Assembly (NCBI GenBank): GCA_030247675.1
Contig: JAOTRX010000013.1
Coordinates: forward strand, 1 to 35,957
DNA from: Desulforhopalus sp.
Lineage (GTDB): Bacteria > Desulfobacterota > Desulfobulbia > Desulfobulbales > Desulfocapsaceae
Length of the DNA stretch: 35,957 nucleotides
Reading direction: 5' to 3'
Shown here: piece by piece, positions 1-7,426 of the stretch
How positions within the stretch are numbered: position 1 is the first letter of the stretch
Layout of the letters: the number at the start of each line of letters is the position of its first letter
The notes under the pieces: model-generated
What the model was told of the DNA's origin: nothing
Database searches by the model: none
Seen by the model: the letters and a program-made list of their open reading frames with translations, nothing else
Program-made: the position numbers and the translations under genes

Positions 1-21
1 ATTCGTTCGTTACCATGTAGC

Positions 22-86
22 ATGAGGGTTACCTCCATTTGTTTTGATGTTTGGTTCGCACCTTTATCAAAACTGGTAACCCTCAT
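22..86. repeat. Interrupted inverted repeat
   Basis: A perfect 12-base inverted repeat has arms at 22-33 (ATGAGGGTTACC) and 75-86 (GGTAACCCTCAT). Inside it lies a second 8-base pair of arms at 41-48 (GTTTTGAT) and 66-73 (ATCAAAAC). The two helices are separated by 7 bases on one side and 1 on the other, so the whole could fold as one bulged hairpin. The right arm is followed only by CTTTT, so it is a poor rho-independent terminator. It may be the end of an upstream transcript, a structured RNA element or the trace of a small repeat; nothing in the window decides this. Confidence 0.5.
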
Positions 87-192
87 CTTTTCAAGTGAGG
101 TGTCAGATCAAGTCGAAACTATTTCAGATTAGGCGTAGCCTCATGTGAAGCAAAATCTATCCGCTTTTTCATTAAGGATTGATTTTATCCGT

Positions 193-447
193 CTACAGTT
201 CATGCACCCAGTCTGGAATCCGATTCAGAATGTAGTTCTGCACTGCTTCCTTTTTATTGCCAGCTTCGACTTTGCCAACAGCATCCATGACCTCCTCGAA
301 ATCAAACCAACAAAGTTCTTTGTCATCCAAACTATAAACCATTAAAATTCGTTTATTGGGGTTATCAATATCTTCTTCCTCTTGAATCGCCCCTACAATC
401 TTCAACGCATCTTCATAGCTTATGAATTTCACTTCATCGGTGCTCAT
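193..447 (-). CDS. Small acidic protein of unknown function
   Basis: This is an 84-residue, strongly acidic, soluble-looking protein that I do not recognise. It has no signal peptide, membrane segment or cysteine motif (a single Cys near residue 46), and mixed helix/strand character with a run EEED near residues 23-26. The start is well supported: AGAAGGAGGTTCT directly precedes the ATG, one of the best ribosome binding sites in the window, which argues that the gene is real and well translated. It lies downstream of rpmB on the same strand but beyond the rpmB terminator, so it probably has its own promoter in the 448-560 interval. No function can be assigned from context. Confidence 0.75.
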   Translation of the reverse strand: MSTDEVKFISYEDALKIVGAIQEEEDIDNPNKRILMVYSLDDKELCWFDFEEVMDAVGKVEAGNKKEAVQNYILNRIPDWVHEL

Positions 448-550
448 AGAACCTCCTTCTTTAAAAGCCGGAATTTATGTAAGAGCTACACCATATCGAA
501 TTGCCACACAAAATTAGCAAAACCATCCGAGCTCAACATAAAACAATGCC

Positions 551-597
551 AATCAAAAAAACAAAAAGGCGAGCAGGAACACGTTCCTCTCGCCTTT
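551..597 (-). terminator. Rho-independent terminator of rpmB
   Basis: Arms AAAGGCGAG (565-573) and CTCGCCTTT (589-597) pair perfectly, and the interior AGGAAC/GTTCCT continues the helix after a one-base bulge. Read on the minus strand the hairpin is followed by TTTTTGTTTTTTT. It lies about 20 bases after the rpmB stop. Confidence 0.85.
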
Positions 598-618
598 AAA
601 TCTAACCATTATTCCTTT

Positions 619-813
619 TCAGGCTGCTTTTATCACCGCCCCAGACCTGATGCAACGAGTACATACCCGAGTTTTTTGGGTATTGCCCCCCGCGGTCGCC
701 ATATGCACTGTTTTCAGATTTGGAAGCCATCGCCTCTTGGTCTTGTTGTGCGCATGGGAAACATTGTTTCCGGTCACTGGCCCTTTTCCACAGATTTCGC
801 AAACCTTAGACAT
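619..813 (-). CDS. rpmB: 50S ribosomal protein L28
   Basis: This is a structural protein of the large ribosomal subunit. The 64-residue length and the N-terminal pattern KVCEICGKGPVTGNNVSHA followed by KTKRRWLPNL are diagnostic for bacterial L28. It is a zinc-type (C+) version, with one CxxC pair near residues 5-8 and a second (CTRC) near residue 51 that together form a zinc knuckle. The ATG is preceded by AGAAGGAG at good spacing. The gene is monocistronic here: a hairpin terminator follows at once, and the upstream neighbour resB is divergent. Confidence 0.97.
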   Translation of the reverse strand: MSKVCEICGKGPVTGNNVSHAHNKTKRRWLPNLKTVHMATAGGNTQKTRVCTRCIRSGAVIKAA

Positions 814-1192
814 TTTTTTCTCCTTCTATAGCATTCGCCAAGTGCAATCTAATGCTAAATGAAGAATGCTTGAATTAGTTTATCAGCAAAACGATGAATT
901 AGAATCTGCTTTTTTAATCTCTTTTATAGTGAATAGCAAGCACTTTTGATCCAATCTCTGTTCCTTCAAAGGACACTTTGTTCAAAAAAATCTGCATATC
1001 TTGAGGCAGGAAACGATGAGCCTTATAATGGCAAATGAACAAATACCTCTGTATCGATTTTTAATACCAAAAAATGTGGTGCTGTGTTCAAAAAAATGTT
1101 TAACATCAGACAACTTTCAAGTGCCGTAAGCCGTTCTTTTTTGCTGCCATTCGGCATTCCCTATTTAATTTTTTTTAGAGTGTTTTTCCAGT
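814..1192. other. Divergent intergenic region between rpmB and resB
   Basis: This 379-base AT-rich stretch separates the minus-strand rpmB from the plus-strand resB and must hold both promoters. I see no consensus sigma-70 or sigma-54 element that I would defend. The only internal repeat is a 13-base direct repeat TGTTCAAAAAAAT at 979-991 and 1085-1097. Short open frames here have no ribosome binding site or recognisable product. Confidence 0.5.
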
Positions 1193-2533
1193 ATGAAACT
1201 GATCGACCAAATCTGGGCTTTTTTCGCTTCCGTGCAATTGGCCATTTTAACTCTCTGCTCCATTGCTGTAACATCAATCATTGGCACAATCATACCTCAG
1301 GGTGAACCTTACACATTTTATGTGACCAAATTTGGCACAAAAACCGCTACGTTATTTCAAGTTCTTGATATTCACAAGATGTACTCTTCATGGTGGTTTT
1401 ACGGGCTCCTTGGAATGCTCAGCATCAATTTAATCATTTGCAGCCTTGACCGAATACCTTCAGTTTGGAGGATTATTACCGCCGACAATCTTGCTATCTC
1501 TTTAGATCGTATTGAGAAAATAGCTTCCCTGCGACGCTGGGAATTGCCGCAGGAGAAGAGCAACTCTATCGATTGGCAATCAGTTTTGTCAAATACCGGA
1601 TGGAGTTTCCAAACAAAAAAATGCGGGCAGACCATCCTGTCTTTCAGCCAAAAAGGCCGTTGGAGCCGGATGGGAGTTTATGTCGTTCATCTTTCTATTT
1701 TGATTATTTTTTTCGGGGCAATTATCGGCCATTTCTTCGGTTTTAAAGGCAGCGTCATGATTCCTGAGATGCGCAGTACAGAACAAATATTTTCCAGTCC
1801 GGATTCCAAACCAATTGATTTGGGCTTTACAATCCGCTGTGATTCTTTTGCTATCGAATTCTATGACAATGGTATGCCGAAAGAATATCGAAGCGGCCTA
1901 TCGATACTTGAAAATGGCCAAGAAATCTTACAGAAAGATATCAGGGTCAACAGCCCACTTTCCTATCGGGGTATTACCTTTTATCAATCCAGTTATCAAG
2001 CCCATCAGGAATTCCTATTACAAATTACTGAAACAGACAGCGGCGCCAGTCGGCAGTTCTCTCTACCCTTTCAAAAACAGGAGTCCTGGAAAGAAAGAAA
2101 TCTGCAATTCGGAATAATCAATGCTGAAGCCACCGGTCAACGAGCGTTGCGATCAAAACTTTGGCTAAAGGCCGGTGATGGTCCGGCTATCACCCAATGG
2201 CTAGCCGACAGCGAAGATTTTTCTTTCACCGGGGATGGGAAGAACTACTCACTTAAGGTTAAACAATTGTACTCAACTGGCTTACAGGTTGCAAAAGACC
2301 CCGGCGTATGGATAGTGTATTTCGGTTGCAGTCTCCTCTTGCTGGGACTCTACATGGCCTTTTTCTTATCTCACAGAAGAATTTGGCTTTATAAACATAA
2401 AGCAGCCACCAGCTCCATCATTTATTTTGCCGGTACCGCAAATAAAAACAAGGCGGCTTTTGCGAAGACATTTTCAAAACTTACCAACCTTATCGATCAA
2501 ACAATTTGTCACGACCTTGAGCAGCATAATTAA
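1193..2533 (+). CDS. resB: ResB-like cytochrome c biogenesis protein (System II)
   Basis: ResB (also called Ccs1 or CcsB) forms the cytochrome c synthetase with CcsA. It carries heme to the outer face of the cytoplasmic membrane and helps attach it to apocytochrome CXXCH motifs. The 446-residue protein has the family layout: hydrophobic segments near residues 8-32, 66-85 and 160-185, a large extracytoplasmic beta-rich domain (about 190-370), and a final membrane helix near 375-395 followed by a basic tail. The N-terminal pattern with TIIPQ after the first helix is typical of the family. The ribosome binding site is weak, but no better start exists. ccsA follows after 75 bases on the same strand and a cytochrome c3 gene comes next, so the neighbourhood agrees with the role. 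Confidence 0.93.
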   Translation: MKLIDQIWAFFASVQLAILTLCSIAVTSIIGTIIPQGEPYTFYVTKFGTKTATLFQVLDIHKMYSSWWFYGLLGMLSINLIICSLDRIPSVWRIITADNLAISLDRIEKIASLRRWELPQEKSNSIDWQSVLSNTGWSFQTKKCGQTILSFSQKGRWSRMGVYVVHLSILIIFFGAIIGHFFGFKGSVMIPEMRSTEQIFSSPDSKPIDLGFTIRCDSFAIEFYDNGMPKEYRSGLSILENGQEILQKDIRVNSPLSYRGITFYQSSYQAHQEFLLQITETDSGASRQFSLPFQKQESWKERNLQFGIINAEATGQRALRSKLWLKAGDGPAITQWLADSEDFSFTGDGKNYSLKVKQLYSTGLQVAKDPGVWIVYFGCSLLLLGLYMAFFLSHRRIWLYKHKAATSSIIYFAGTANKNKAAFAKTFSKLTNLIDQTICHDLEQHN

Positions 2534-2608
2534 GCTAAAAATAGTTACAAGAATCCAGCCCTATTGAAATCACCATTTTGAATACAAGAAAGCTCACGGA
2601 GTAATCGT

Positions 2609-3466
2609 ATGGATAGCTCTCAATTACTTGGAATAACTACATTTACGTATTTGTTTTCGACCCTGCTCTACGTCTTTTTGCTGGTTTTCAAGACGCCCCG
2701 TCTTGGTCCCATTACAACCTCCTTTACAGTTGTAGCATTTCTTATTCAAACGGCAGGTATGGCCTTACGTTGGGTCGAATCATATCGTATGGGCATCGGT
2801 CATGCGCCACTTACCAATATGTACGAATCCGTAGTTTTTTTCTCATGGACGATAATTGCCCTCTATTTAGTTGTCGAATTATTATTTAAAACCAGGATGA
2901 TTGGGGCATTTGCGGTACCACTTGCCTTTCTTGCTATGGCCTATGCCTCATTTGCCGGCAATATAAGCAAAAGTATCTCTCCATTGGTTCCGGCACTACA
3001 ATCCAATTGGCTCATAGCTCACGTAATAACTTGCTTTGTTGGATATGCATCATTTGCTATAGCTGCCGCTCTTGGGATCATGTACCTCCTAAAATCTCGG
3101 AGTCAGCAAAACCAAACCTCATTTGCAAAAAGTAGATTTAACGACTTGCCATCTCTACCCTTCATTGATGACTTAATCCATAAGAGTATGATTTTTGGTT
3201 TTATCTGGTTGAGTGCGGGGATCATCACCGGTGCCATTTGGGCCAACTCAGCTTGGGGAACCTATTGGAGTTGGGACCCAAAAGAAACATGGTCACTTAT
3301 TACATGGTTTTTTTATGCCATCACCTTACACGCAAGATATACCCGCGGTTGGACAGGTAGGCGAATTGCTCTTCTTGCGATTTTCGGACTCATCTCCGTG
3401 TTGTTTACATATTATGGGGTAAATTTCCTTCTTTCCGGGCTTCATAGCTACGGTTCTAGCTCATAA
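2609..3466 (+). CDS. ccsA: CcsA/ResC-type cytochrome c biogenesis protein
   Basis: This is the polytopic partner of ResB in System II cytochrome c maturation, a heme-handling integral membrane protein. The 285 residues are almost entirely hydrophobic, with about eight transmembrane helices. The tryptophan-rich WWD signature (WGTYWSWDPKETW, about residues 214-226) is clear; it binds heme at the outer membrane face. A conserved histidine just after it (ITLHAR) and the HAPLTNMYES stretch near residue 65 also match the family. GGAG precedes the ATG at usable spacing. It is probably co-transcribed with resB, although the 75-base gap leaves room for regulation. Confidence 0.95.
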   Translation: MDSSQLLGITTFTYLFSTLLYVFLLVFKTPRLGPITTSFTVVAFLIQTAGMALRWVESYRMGIGHAPLTNMYESVVFFSWTIIALYLVVELLFKTRMIGAFAVPLAFLAMAYASFAGNISKSISPLVPALQSNWLIAHVITCFVGYASFAIAAALGIMYLLKSRSQQNQTSFAKSRFNDLPSLPFIDDLIHKSMIFGFIWLSAGIITGAIWANSAWGTYWSWDPKETWSLITWFFYAITLHARYTRGWTGRRIALLAIFGLISVLFTYYGVNFLLSGLHSYGSSS

Positions 3467-3516
3467 TCTTCTTAAATTCTCCATTATTTTCGTGCAGTAA
3501 CAAGAGGGTAACAAGT

Positions 3517-3545
3517 TTGACAAAGTCCTTCTAAACCTGTATATA
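3517..3545 (+). promoter_or_regulatory. Sigma-70-type promoter for the cytochrome c3 gene
   Basis: A perfect -35 TTGACA (3517-3522) is followed after 17 bases by TATATA (3540-3545). The implied start of transcription is about 55 bases before the cytochrome ATG. It suggests that the cytochrome is transcribed independently of resB-ccsA, as expected for an abundant periplasmic electron carrier. Confidence 0.65.
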
Positions 3546-3606
3546 GTGAGGGTCGAGTGACACTGGCGATTGCTTTAACTCAATTATCTAAGAAGGAGCA
3601 AACAAG

Positions 3607-4026
3607 ATGAGGAAAATTATTGCCTGCAGTTTCTTTTCATTATCCATGTTGATTGGATCGGTACTATTTACTATGGCTGCCGGCAATGTCGGTCCTGCCG
3701 ATATTACCATTGACGAAGGAGGCAAAAAGCCAGCCGTATTCCCGCATAAAAAACATCAGGATGCGTTTAAATGTGGAGAATGTCATCATCAAATGACGGC
3801 AGACGGCAAACAGAGTCCCTATGTAGAAGCTCAAGAAATTAAAAAATGTGGTTCATGTCATAATGCCACTGTTCTAGCCGGAAAAATGAAAGATAAACTG
3901 GCCCTCGACACCCTCAAAGGTGCTGGTCATGGGAACTGCTTAGAATGTCATAAGGCCAAGAAAGATGACCCGGCCGTCAAAGACAAAAAAATTGACAAGT
4001 GCGAGACCTGTCATCCCAAAAAATAA
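3607..4026 (+). CDS. Tetraheme class III cytochrome c3
   Basis: This is a periplasmic electron carrier that in sulfate reducers accepts electrons from hydrogenases or formate dehydrogenases and passes them to membrane complexes. The 139-residue precursor has a signal peptide (about residues 1-25, ending TMAAG) and exactly four CXXCH heme sites, at residues 56-60, 81-85, 111-115 and 132-136. Extra histidines (H47, H50, H61, H108) are available as the second axial ligands expected for bis-His hemes, and the FPHKKH motif before heme 1 is typical of cytochrome c3. All four sites are CX2CH, without the CX4CH spacing found in some Desulfovibrio homologues. AAGGAG precedes the ATG. It sits directly after the heme-attachment genes. 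Confidence 0.95.
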   Translation: MRKIIACSFFSLSMLIGSVLFTMAAGNVGPADITIDEGGKKPAVFPHKKHQDAFKCGECHHQMTADGKQSPYVEAQEIKKCGSCHNATVLAGKMKDKLALDTLKGAGHGNCLECHKAKKDDPAVKDKKIDKCETCHPKK

Positions 4027-4042
4027 ATAACGCTACTAGTAC

Positions 4043-4094
4043 TACAAACGAAAAAGGGGAGGTTCAATTCTGAACCTCCCCTTTTTCGTTTGTA
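4043..4094. terminator. Strong bidirectional terminator between cytochrome c3 and glyS
   Basis: Perfect 24-base arms (4043-4066 and 4071-4094) flank a 4-base loop. The core GGGGAGGTTCA/TGAACCTCCCC is followed on both strands by TTTTTCGTTTG, so it can end the plus-strand cytochrome transcript and the converging minus-strand glyS transcript. Confidence 0.95.
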
Positions 4095-4111
4095 TCAAAC
4101 CAATATTCGAA

Positions 4112-6187
4112 TCAGGCTTCTTGCAGAAGGGAGATATCTCCTATCAACAGGATCTGCTCACCCAAAAGCGTTAAGAGACTCAGTCGATTTTTCCGTACTG
4201 ATAAATCTTCCGCCATAACCATCACATCATCGAAGAAAGCGTCAACGGGTTCTTTCATTCTTAGCATTACTTCAAGAGCCTTCGCATATTCTTTCACGGT
4301 GATGTGTCTCGCCATTTCCTCTCGTACAGTCAGAAAGAGTTCATAAAGATTCCTTTCAGTTTGATGTTCAAACAAACTAACATCAACCACCGTTTCTCGA
4401 TTATCCTTTATGATATTCTTCACCCTTTTATACGAAGCGGCAAGTACCTTGAGAGCAGGATCCTTACGAAGTTGTAAAATTGCATTAACGCGTAGCAGAC
4501 AGTCATTTACGTCGTCAAAATTAACCGAAACAGCAGCATCAACCGCATCGGCAGCAATCCCCCGGCTGATACAATCATTGGCAAATCGACCCTTAATGAA
4601 AGCAACCACCGTTTCGACCGTGTCGTTGCCACCAGCAACCTTGTTTCCATACAAGGCCAGCGCTTTATGGATAAGCTCTCGTAATGACAATGAATACTTT
4701 TTGCCTTGAATAATATGTAAAATAGCTATGGAGATGCGCCTTAAGCCAAAAGGATCGGCAGTTCCCGAAGGGACTTGGCCGATCCCAAAACATCCAGCCA
4801 AGGTATCAAATCGATCGGCTAGGGCCAGGATCGACCCCAATTCGGACGACGGAAGTTCAGCCCCGGCCCTCTTCGGCATATAATGTTCAACAATGGCCGC
4901 GGCGACGTTATCTTTCTCCCCATCGTGAATGGCATATGCACCTCCCATGGTACCTTGCAACGAAGGAAATTCACCAACCATATTGGATAGCAAGTCGGCC
5001 TTGCAGAGAAGTGCCGCCCGGCATCCGTCGTCGGCCAGTTCAGGTACGACCTTGTCTGCCAGGATTCTGACCAGCTTGACCAACCTGTCTTTCTTTTCCA
5101 GCATTGTGCCAAGTTTTGCTTGAAAGATGATACCTTGGAGGTTGGCTATGCGATCTTCAAGCTTAGTCTCTCTATCGCTGTTGAAGAAAAACAAAGCATC
5201 TTCGAGTCGTGCTCGAAGAACACGTTGATGTCCTTTGCGAGTAATCGCGGTGTCCTTCACTTTGGTATTATTAACTGCCACAAAGCCCGGAAGCAGCTTT
5301 CCTGTTTGATTGACTACGGGGAAATACTTCTGATGTTCGCGCATTGAGGTGATTAGCACATCAGCAGGAAGCTGCAGATATTTCTCATCAAATGTTCCGC
5401 AAACTCCGAAAGGCATTTCAACAAGATTGGTAACGGTATCCACCAAAACCTCATCTATAGCAACACGGCCTCCCTGTAATTCCGCTGATTGAGCAACCGC
5501 TTGTTCTATTTCCGAAACGACCCGCGCTCTTCTCTTGGTTTGATCAAGCAAGACGAAGTGATCTGCAAGCTGCTGCTCATAGGTGGCAACAGAGTTTATT
5601 GTAAACCGTTTATTGGCTAAAAATCTATGGCCGCCACTGCTATTAGAGGATTCAACCCCAGCGTGGCTAAATCGTATTACCTCTTCTCCAAATATCGCTA
5701 CCAACCACTGAATAGGACGAGCAAAAGCGTGCGTGTTACTCCCCCATTTCATCGACTTTGGAAAAGAAACGTCCAAAATCAGGCTTTGCAAGAGATCCGG
5801 TAATAAATTTGCTGTTTCCACACCTTTTTGTTTGCGGAGCAGCATGAGATACTCACCCTTCGGTGTCGTAACTACCTGCAAATCGCTGACATTCGCACCT
5901 TTCGACTTAGCAAACCCATCAGCCGCCCTAGTCGTTTTCCCATTGGCGTCAAAACCAGCACTCTTAGAGGGTCCAAGCAGCTCTTCAGTTATATCTTCCT
6001 GTTTCTCATTAATATTTTTTACTATCAAGGCAAGGCGTCTTGGCGTTCCCAGTGTCTTTATCTCACCATAGCCAATTTTTAAATCCGAGGCTTTTTCGGC
6101 AAACCTGTTTTTCAACTGGGTCAAGGCCGGTTCAAGATAACTTGCCGGTATCTCTTCCATGCCAATTTCAAAGAGTAGATCTCGCAT
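4112..6187 (-). CDS. glyS: Glycine--tRNA ligase beta subunit
   Basis: This is the beta chain of the bacterial alpha2-beta2 glycyl-tRNA synthetase; it holds the tRNA-binding and anticodon-recognition parts, while the catalytic core is in the alpha chain (GlyQ). The 691-residue length is normal for the family. The start MRDLLFEIGMEEIPASYLEPAL and the internal MKWGSNTHAFARPIQWLVAI and SMREHQKYFPV stretches are hallmarks, and the C-terminal third matches the DALR-like anticodon-binding region. The usual partner glyQ is not next to it: the upstream neighbour is the FolE2-like gene 54 bases away. It ends at the bidirectional terminator shared with the cytochrome gene. Confidence 0.97.
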   Translation of the reverse strand: MRDLLFEIGMEEIPASYLEPALTQLKNRFAEKASDLKIGYGEIKTLGTPRRLALIVKNINEKQEDITEELLGPSKSAGFDANGKTTRAADGFAKSKGANVSDLQVVTTPKGEYLMLLRKQKGVETANLLPDLLQSLILDVSFPKSMKWGSNTHAFARPIQWLVAIFGEEVIRFSHAGVESSNSSGGHRFLANKRFTINSVATYEQQLADHFVLLDQTKRRARVVSEIEQAVAQSAELQGGRVAIDEVLVDTVTNLVEMPFGVCGTFDEKYLQLPADVLITSMREHQKYFPVVNQTGKLLPGFVAVNNTKVKDTAITRKGHQRVLRARLEDALFFFNSDRETKLEDRIANLQGIIFQAKLGTMLEKKDRLVKLVRILADKVVPELADDGCRAALLCKADLLSNMVGEFPSLQGTMGGAYAIHDGEKDNVAAAIVEHYMPKRAGAELPSSELGSILALADRFDTLAGCFGIGQVPSGTADPFGLRRISIAILHIIQGKKYSLSLRELIHKALALYGNKVAGGNDTVETVVAFIKGRFANDCISRGIAADAVDAAVSVNFDDVNDCLLRVNAILQLRKDPALKVLAASYKRVKNIIKDNRETVVDVSLFEHQTERNLYELFLTVREEMARHITVKEYAKALEVMLRMKEPVDAFFDDVMVMAEDLSVRKNRLSLLTLLGEQILLIGDISLLQEA

Positions 6188-6241
6188 GAGGGTAGGTTCT
6201 TAGGTAAAAGGTTTAATTATTAATACAATCCGATCTGGCAA

Positions 6242-6967
6242 TTAGCAGGATTCCATGACAGCGAAGGTAGAGCACTCTTCACCAAAATTATGTATACATA
6301 CTGAAAACCATTCGATAGCATTGATTGTCTCGAGACGGTTCCCCACTAGCCTGGTAATTGCTTCGACTGAGAGCACCTTTTTTTGTTTCGAGTCAAGATT
6401 CGCCAATTCGTCATTCACCGCTTCTTCAATGAGTAGGATTATATCTTCAATCCAGTAAAACTGCCTAAAACGTACACTGACCTCGGCCTTTCCCCATCTT
6501 CCTAGAGATCCCGGTAATCGATAAGGGGGGGTGTCAGAGATTGGCAAACTAATTGGCACTTCAACACTCAGCTTGAGATCGTCATTTTCTTCCAATGATC
6601 CATGCATTTGACAACGATAATGGGCAAGATGTCCGGTTTCGCCATTTTTCGCCTTATGCAAAAAATACGGAAAATCGATCTCAAGATGGGCTGCCTCTGC
6701 CTCCAAACGATCCTTCATCTTCTCAAGGACAGCGTGAAAACTCTTGACGTCAATTTCGCCGTGAAATTCATTGAGTATCTCAACGAATCTACTCATGTGC
6801 GTGCCCTTGAATTTATGCGGCAAATTGACATACATATTGACAGTGGCAACGGTATGCTGCCTCTTTTGTGCCTTGTCGCGAACAGTAATCGGATAGGAAA
6901 TAGTCTTGACGCCAACCTTTTTAATGTTGATTCTCCGGCTGTCCAGTTGGCTTTGGATATCTTTCAT
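6242..6967 (-). CDS. FolE2 (GTP cyclohydrolase IB)-like protein lacking the catalytic cysteine motif
   Basis: The protein clearly belongs to the FolE2/GCYH-IB family, whose enzymes turn GTP into dihydroneopterin triphosphate for folate and related pathways. Seen here are the family N terminus (MKDIQ, then RRINIKKVGVK), TVATVNMYVNLPHKFKGTHM with SRFVEILN, and the WIEDIILLIEEA segment. However, where family members carry a CPCS motif followed about ten residues later by GAHNQR, this protein reads PISLPISDTPPYRLPGSLGR at the same spacing, with no cysteine or histidine. The C-terminal FESIHNH-type motif is also replaced (HNFGEECSTF). Its activity is therefore doubtful and it may have another role. 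I chose ATG at 6967 because MKDIQ matches family starts; an in-frame TTG lies three codons upstream. Neither has a strong ribosome binding site. Confidence 0.85.
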   Translation of the reverse strand: MKDIQSQLDSRRINIKKVGVKTISYPITVRDKAQKRQHTVATVNMYVNLPHKFKGTHMSRFVEILNEFHGEIDVKSFHAVLEKMKDRLEAEAAHLEIDFPYFLHKAKNGETGHLAHYRCQMHGSLEENDDLKLSVEVPISLPISDTPPYRLPGSLGRWGKAEVSVRFRQFYWIEDIILLIEEAVNDELANLDSKQKKVLSVEAITRLVGNRLETINAIEWFSVCIHNFGEECSTFAVMESC

Positions 6968-7057
6968 GTGATGCAAACCAGAATTTTCTGTTGTTATCCA
7001 GGCGTAGTATCACCCATGGGATGCGATATTAAACAGGCCAAGGACAAATTTGGGACT

Positions 7058-7414
7058 TTAGTTCTCTTTCAAAAGCCTCCGAACGGCTTCCTTGAGATCA
7101 TCAAGATCACCAGACTTTACTATATATTCATCGGATGCCCAAGTCCCGAGATCACGTTTGAACTCCTGATACGCACTACTCAAAATGACCGGAATAGCCG
7201 AATTTAACATTTTCATCTGGCGTAACACCTCAACTCCATTCATTCCCGGCATTTGAATATCAAGAATAACGAGATCGGGATGTTCGGCTTTGAACTTTTC
7301 TAATCCACTTGCACCATCCAGGGCAGATACTACCGAATACCCATCATCTTCGAACTCCTCACGATAGACCATGTGAATAGTCTCTTCATCATCAACCAGG
7401 AGCAGTTTTTTCAC
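7058..7414 (-). CDS. Stand-alone response regulator receiver protein
   Basis: This 118-residue protein consists of one CheY-like receiver domain and nothing else. The acidic pair D8/D9, the phosphoacceptor D52 (VILDIQMPG), the switch serine in VILSSA and the conserved lysine in YIVKSG are all present, so it should be phosphorylatable. There is no output domain, so it presumably acts through protein contacts or phosphorelay. It follows galT after only 12 bases on the same strand and is probably co-transcribed with dksA-galT. No histidine kinase lies next to it. The start ATG is preceded by AGGGAGG. The partner kinase and target cannot be told from the sequence. Confidence 0.92.
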   Translation of the reverse strand: MKKLLLVDDEETIHMVYREEFEDDGYSVVSALDGASGLEKFKAEHPDLVILDIQMPGMNGVEVLRQMKMLNSAIPVILSSAYQEFKRDLGTWASDEYIVKSGDLDDLKEAVRRLLKEN

Positions 7415-7426
7415 CGTTTCCTCCCT

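Noticed and set aside
602..802. Second minus-strand frame overlapping rpmB
   Set aside because: Shadow of the L28 gene in another frame with no family match.
979..1097. 13-base direct repeat TGTTCAAAAAAAT
   Set aside because: Low complexity in an AT-rich gap; two copies are not enough to call a functional repeat.
1084..1305. Plus-strand frame upstream of and overlapping resB
   Set aside because: No ribosome binding site and no recognisable protein; overlaps the conserved ResB N terminus.
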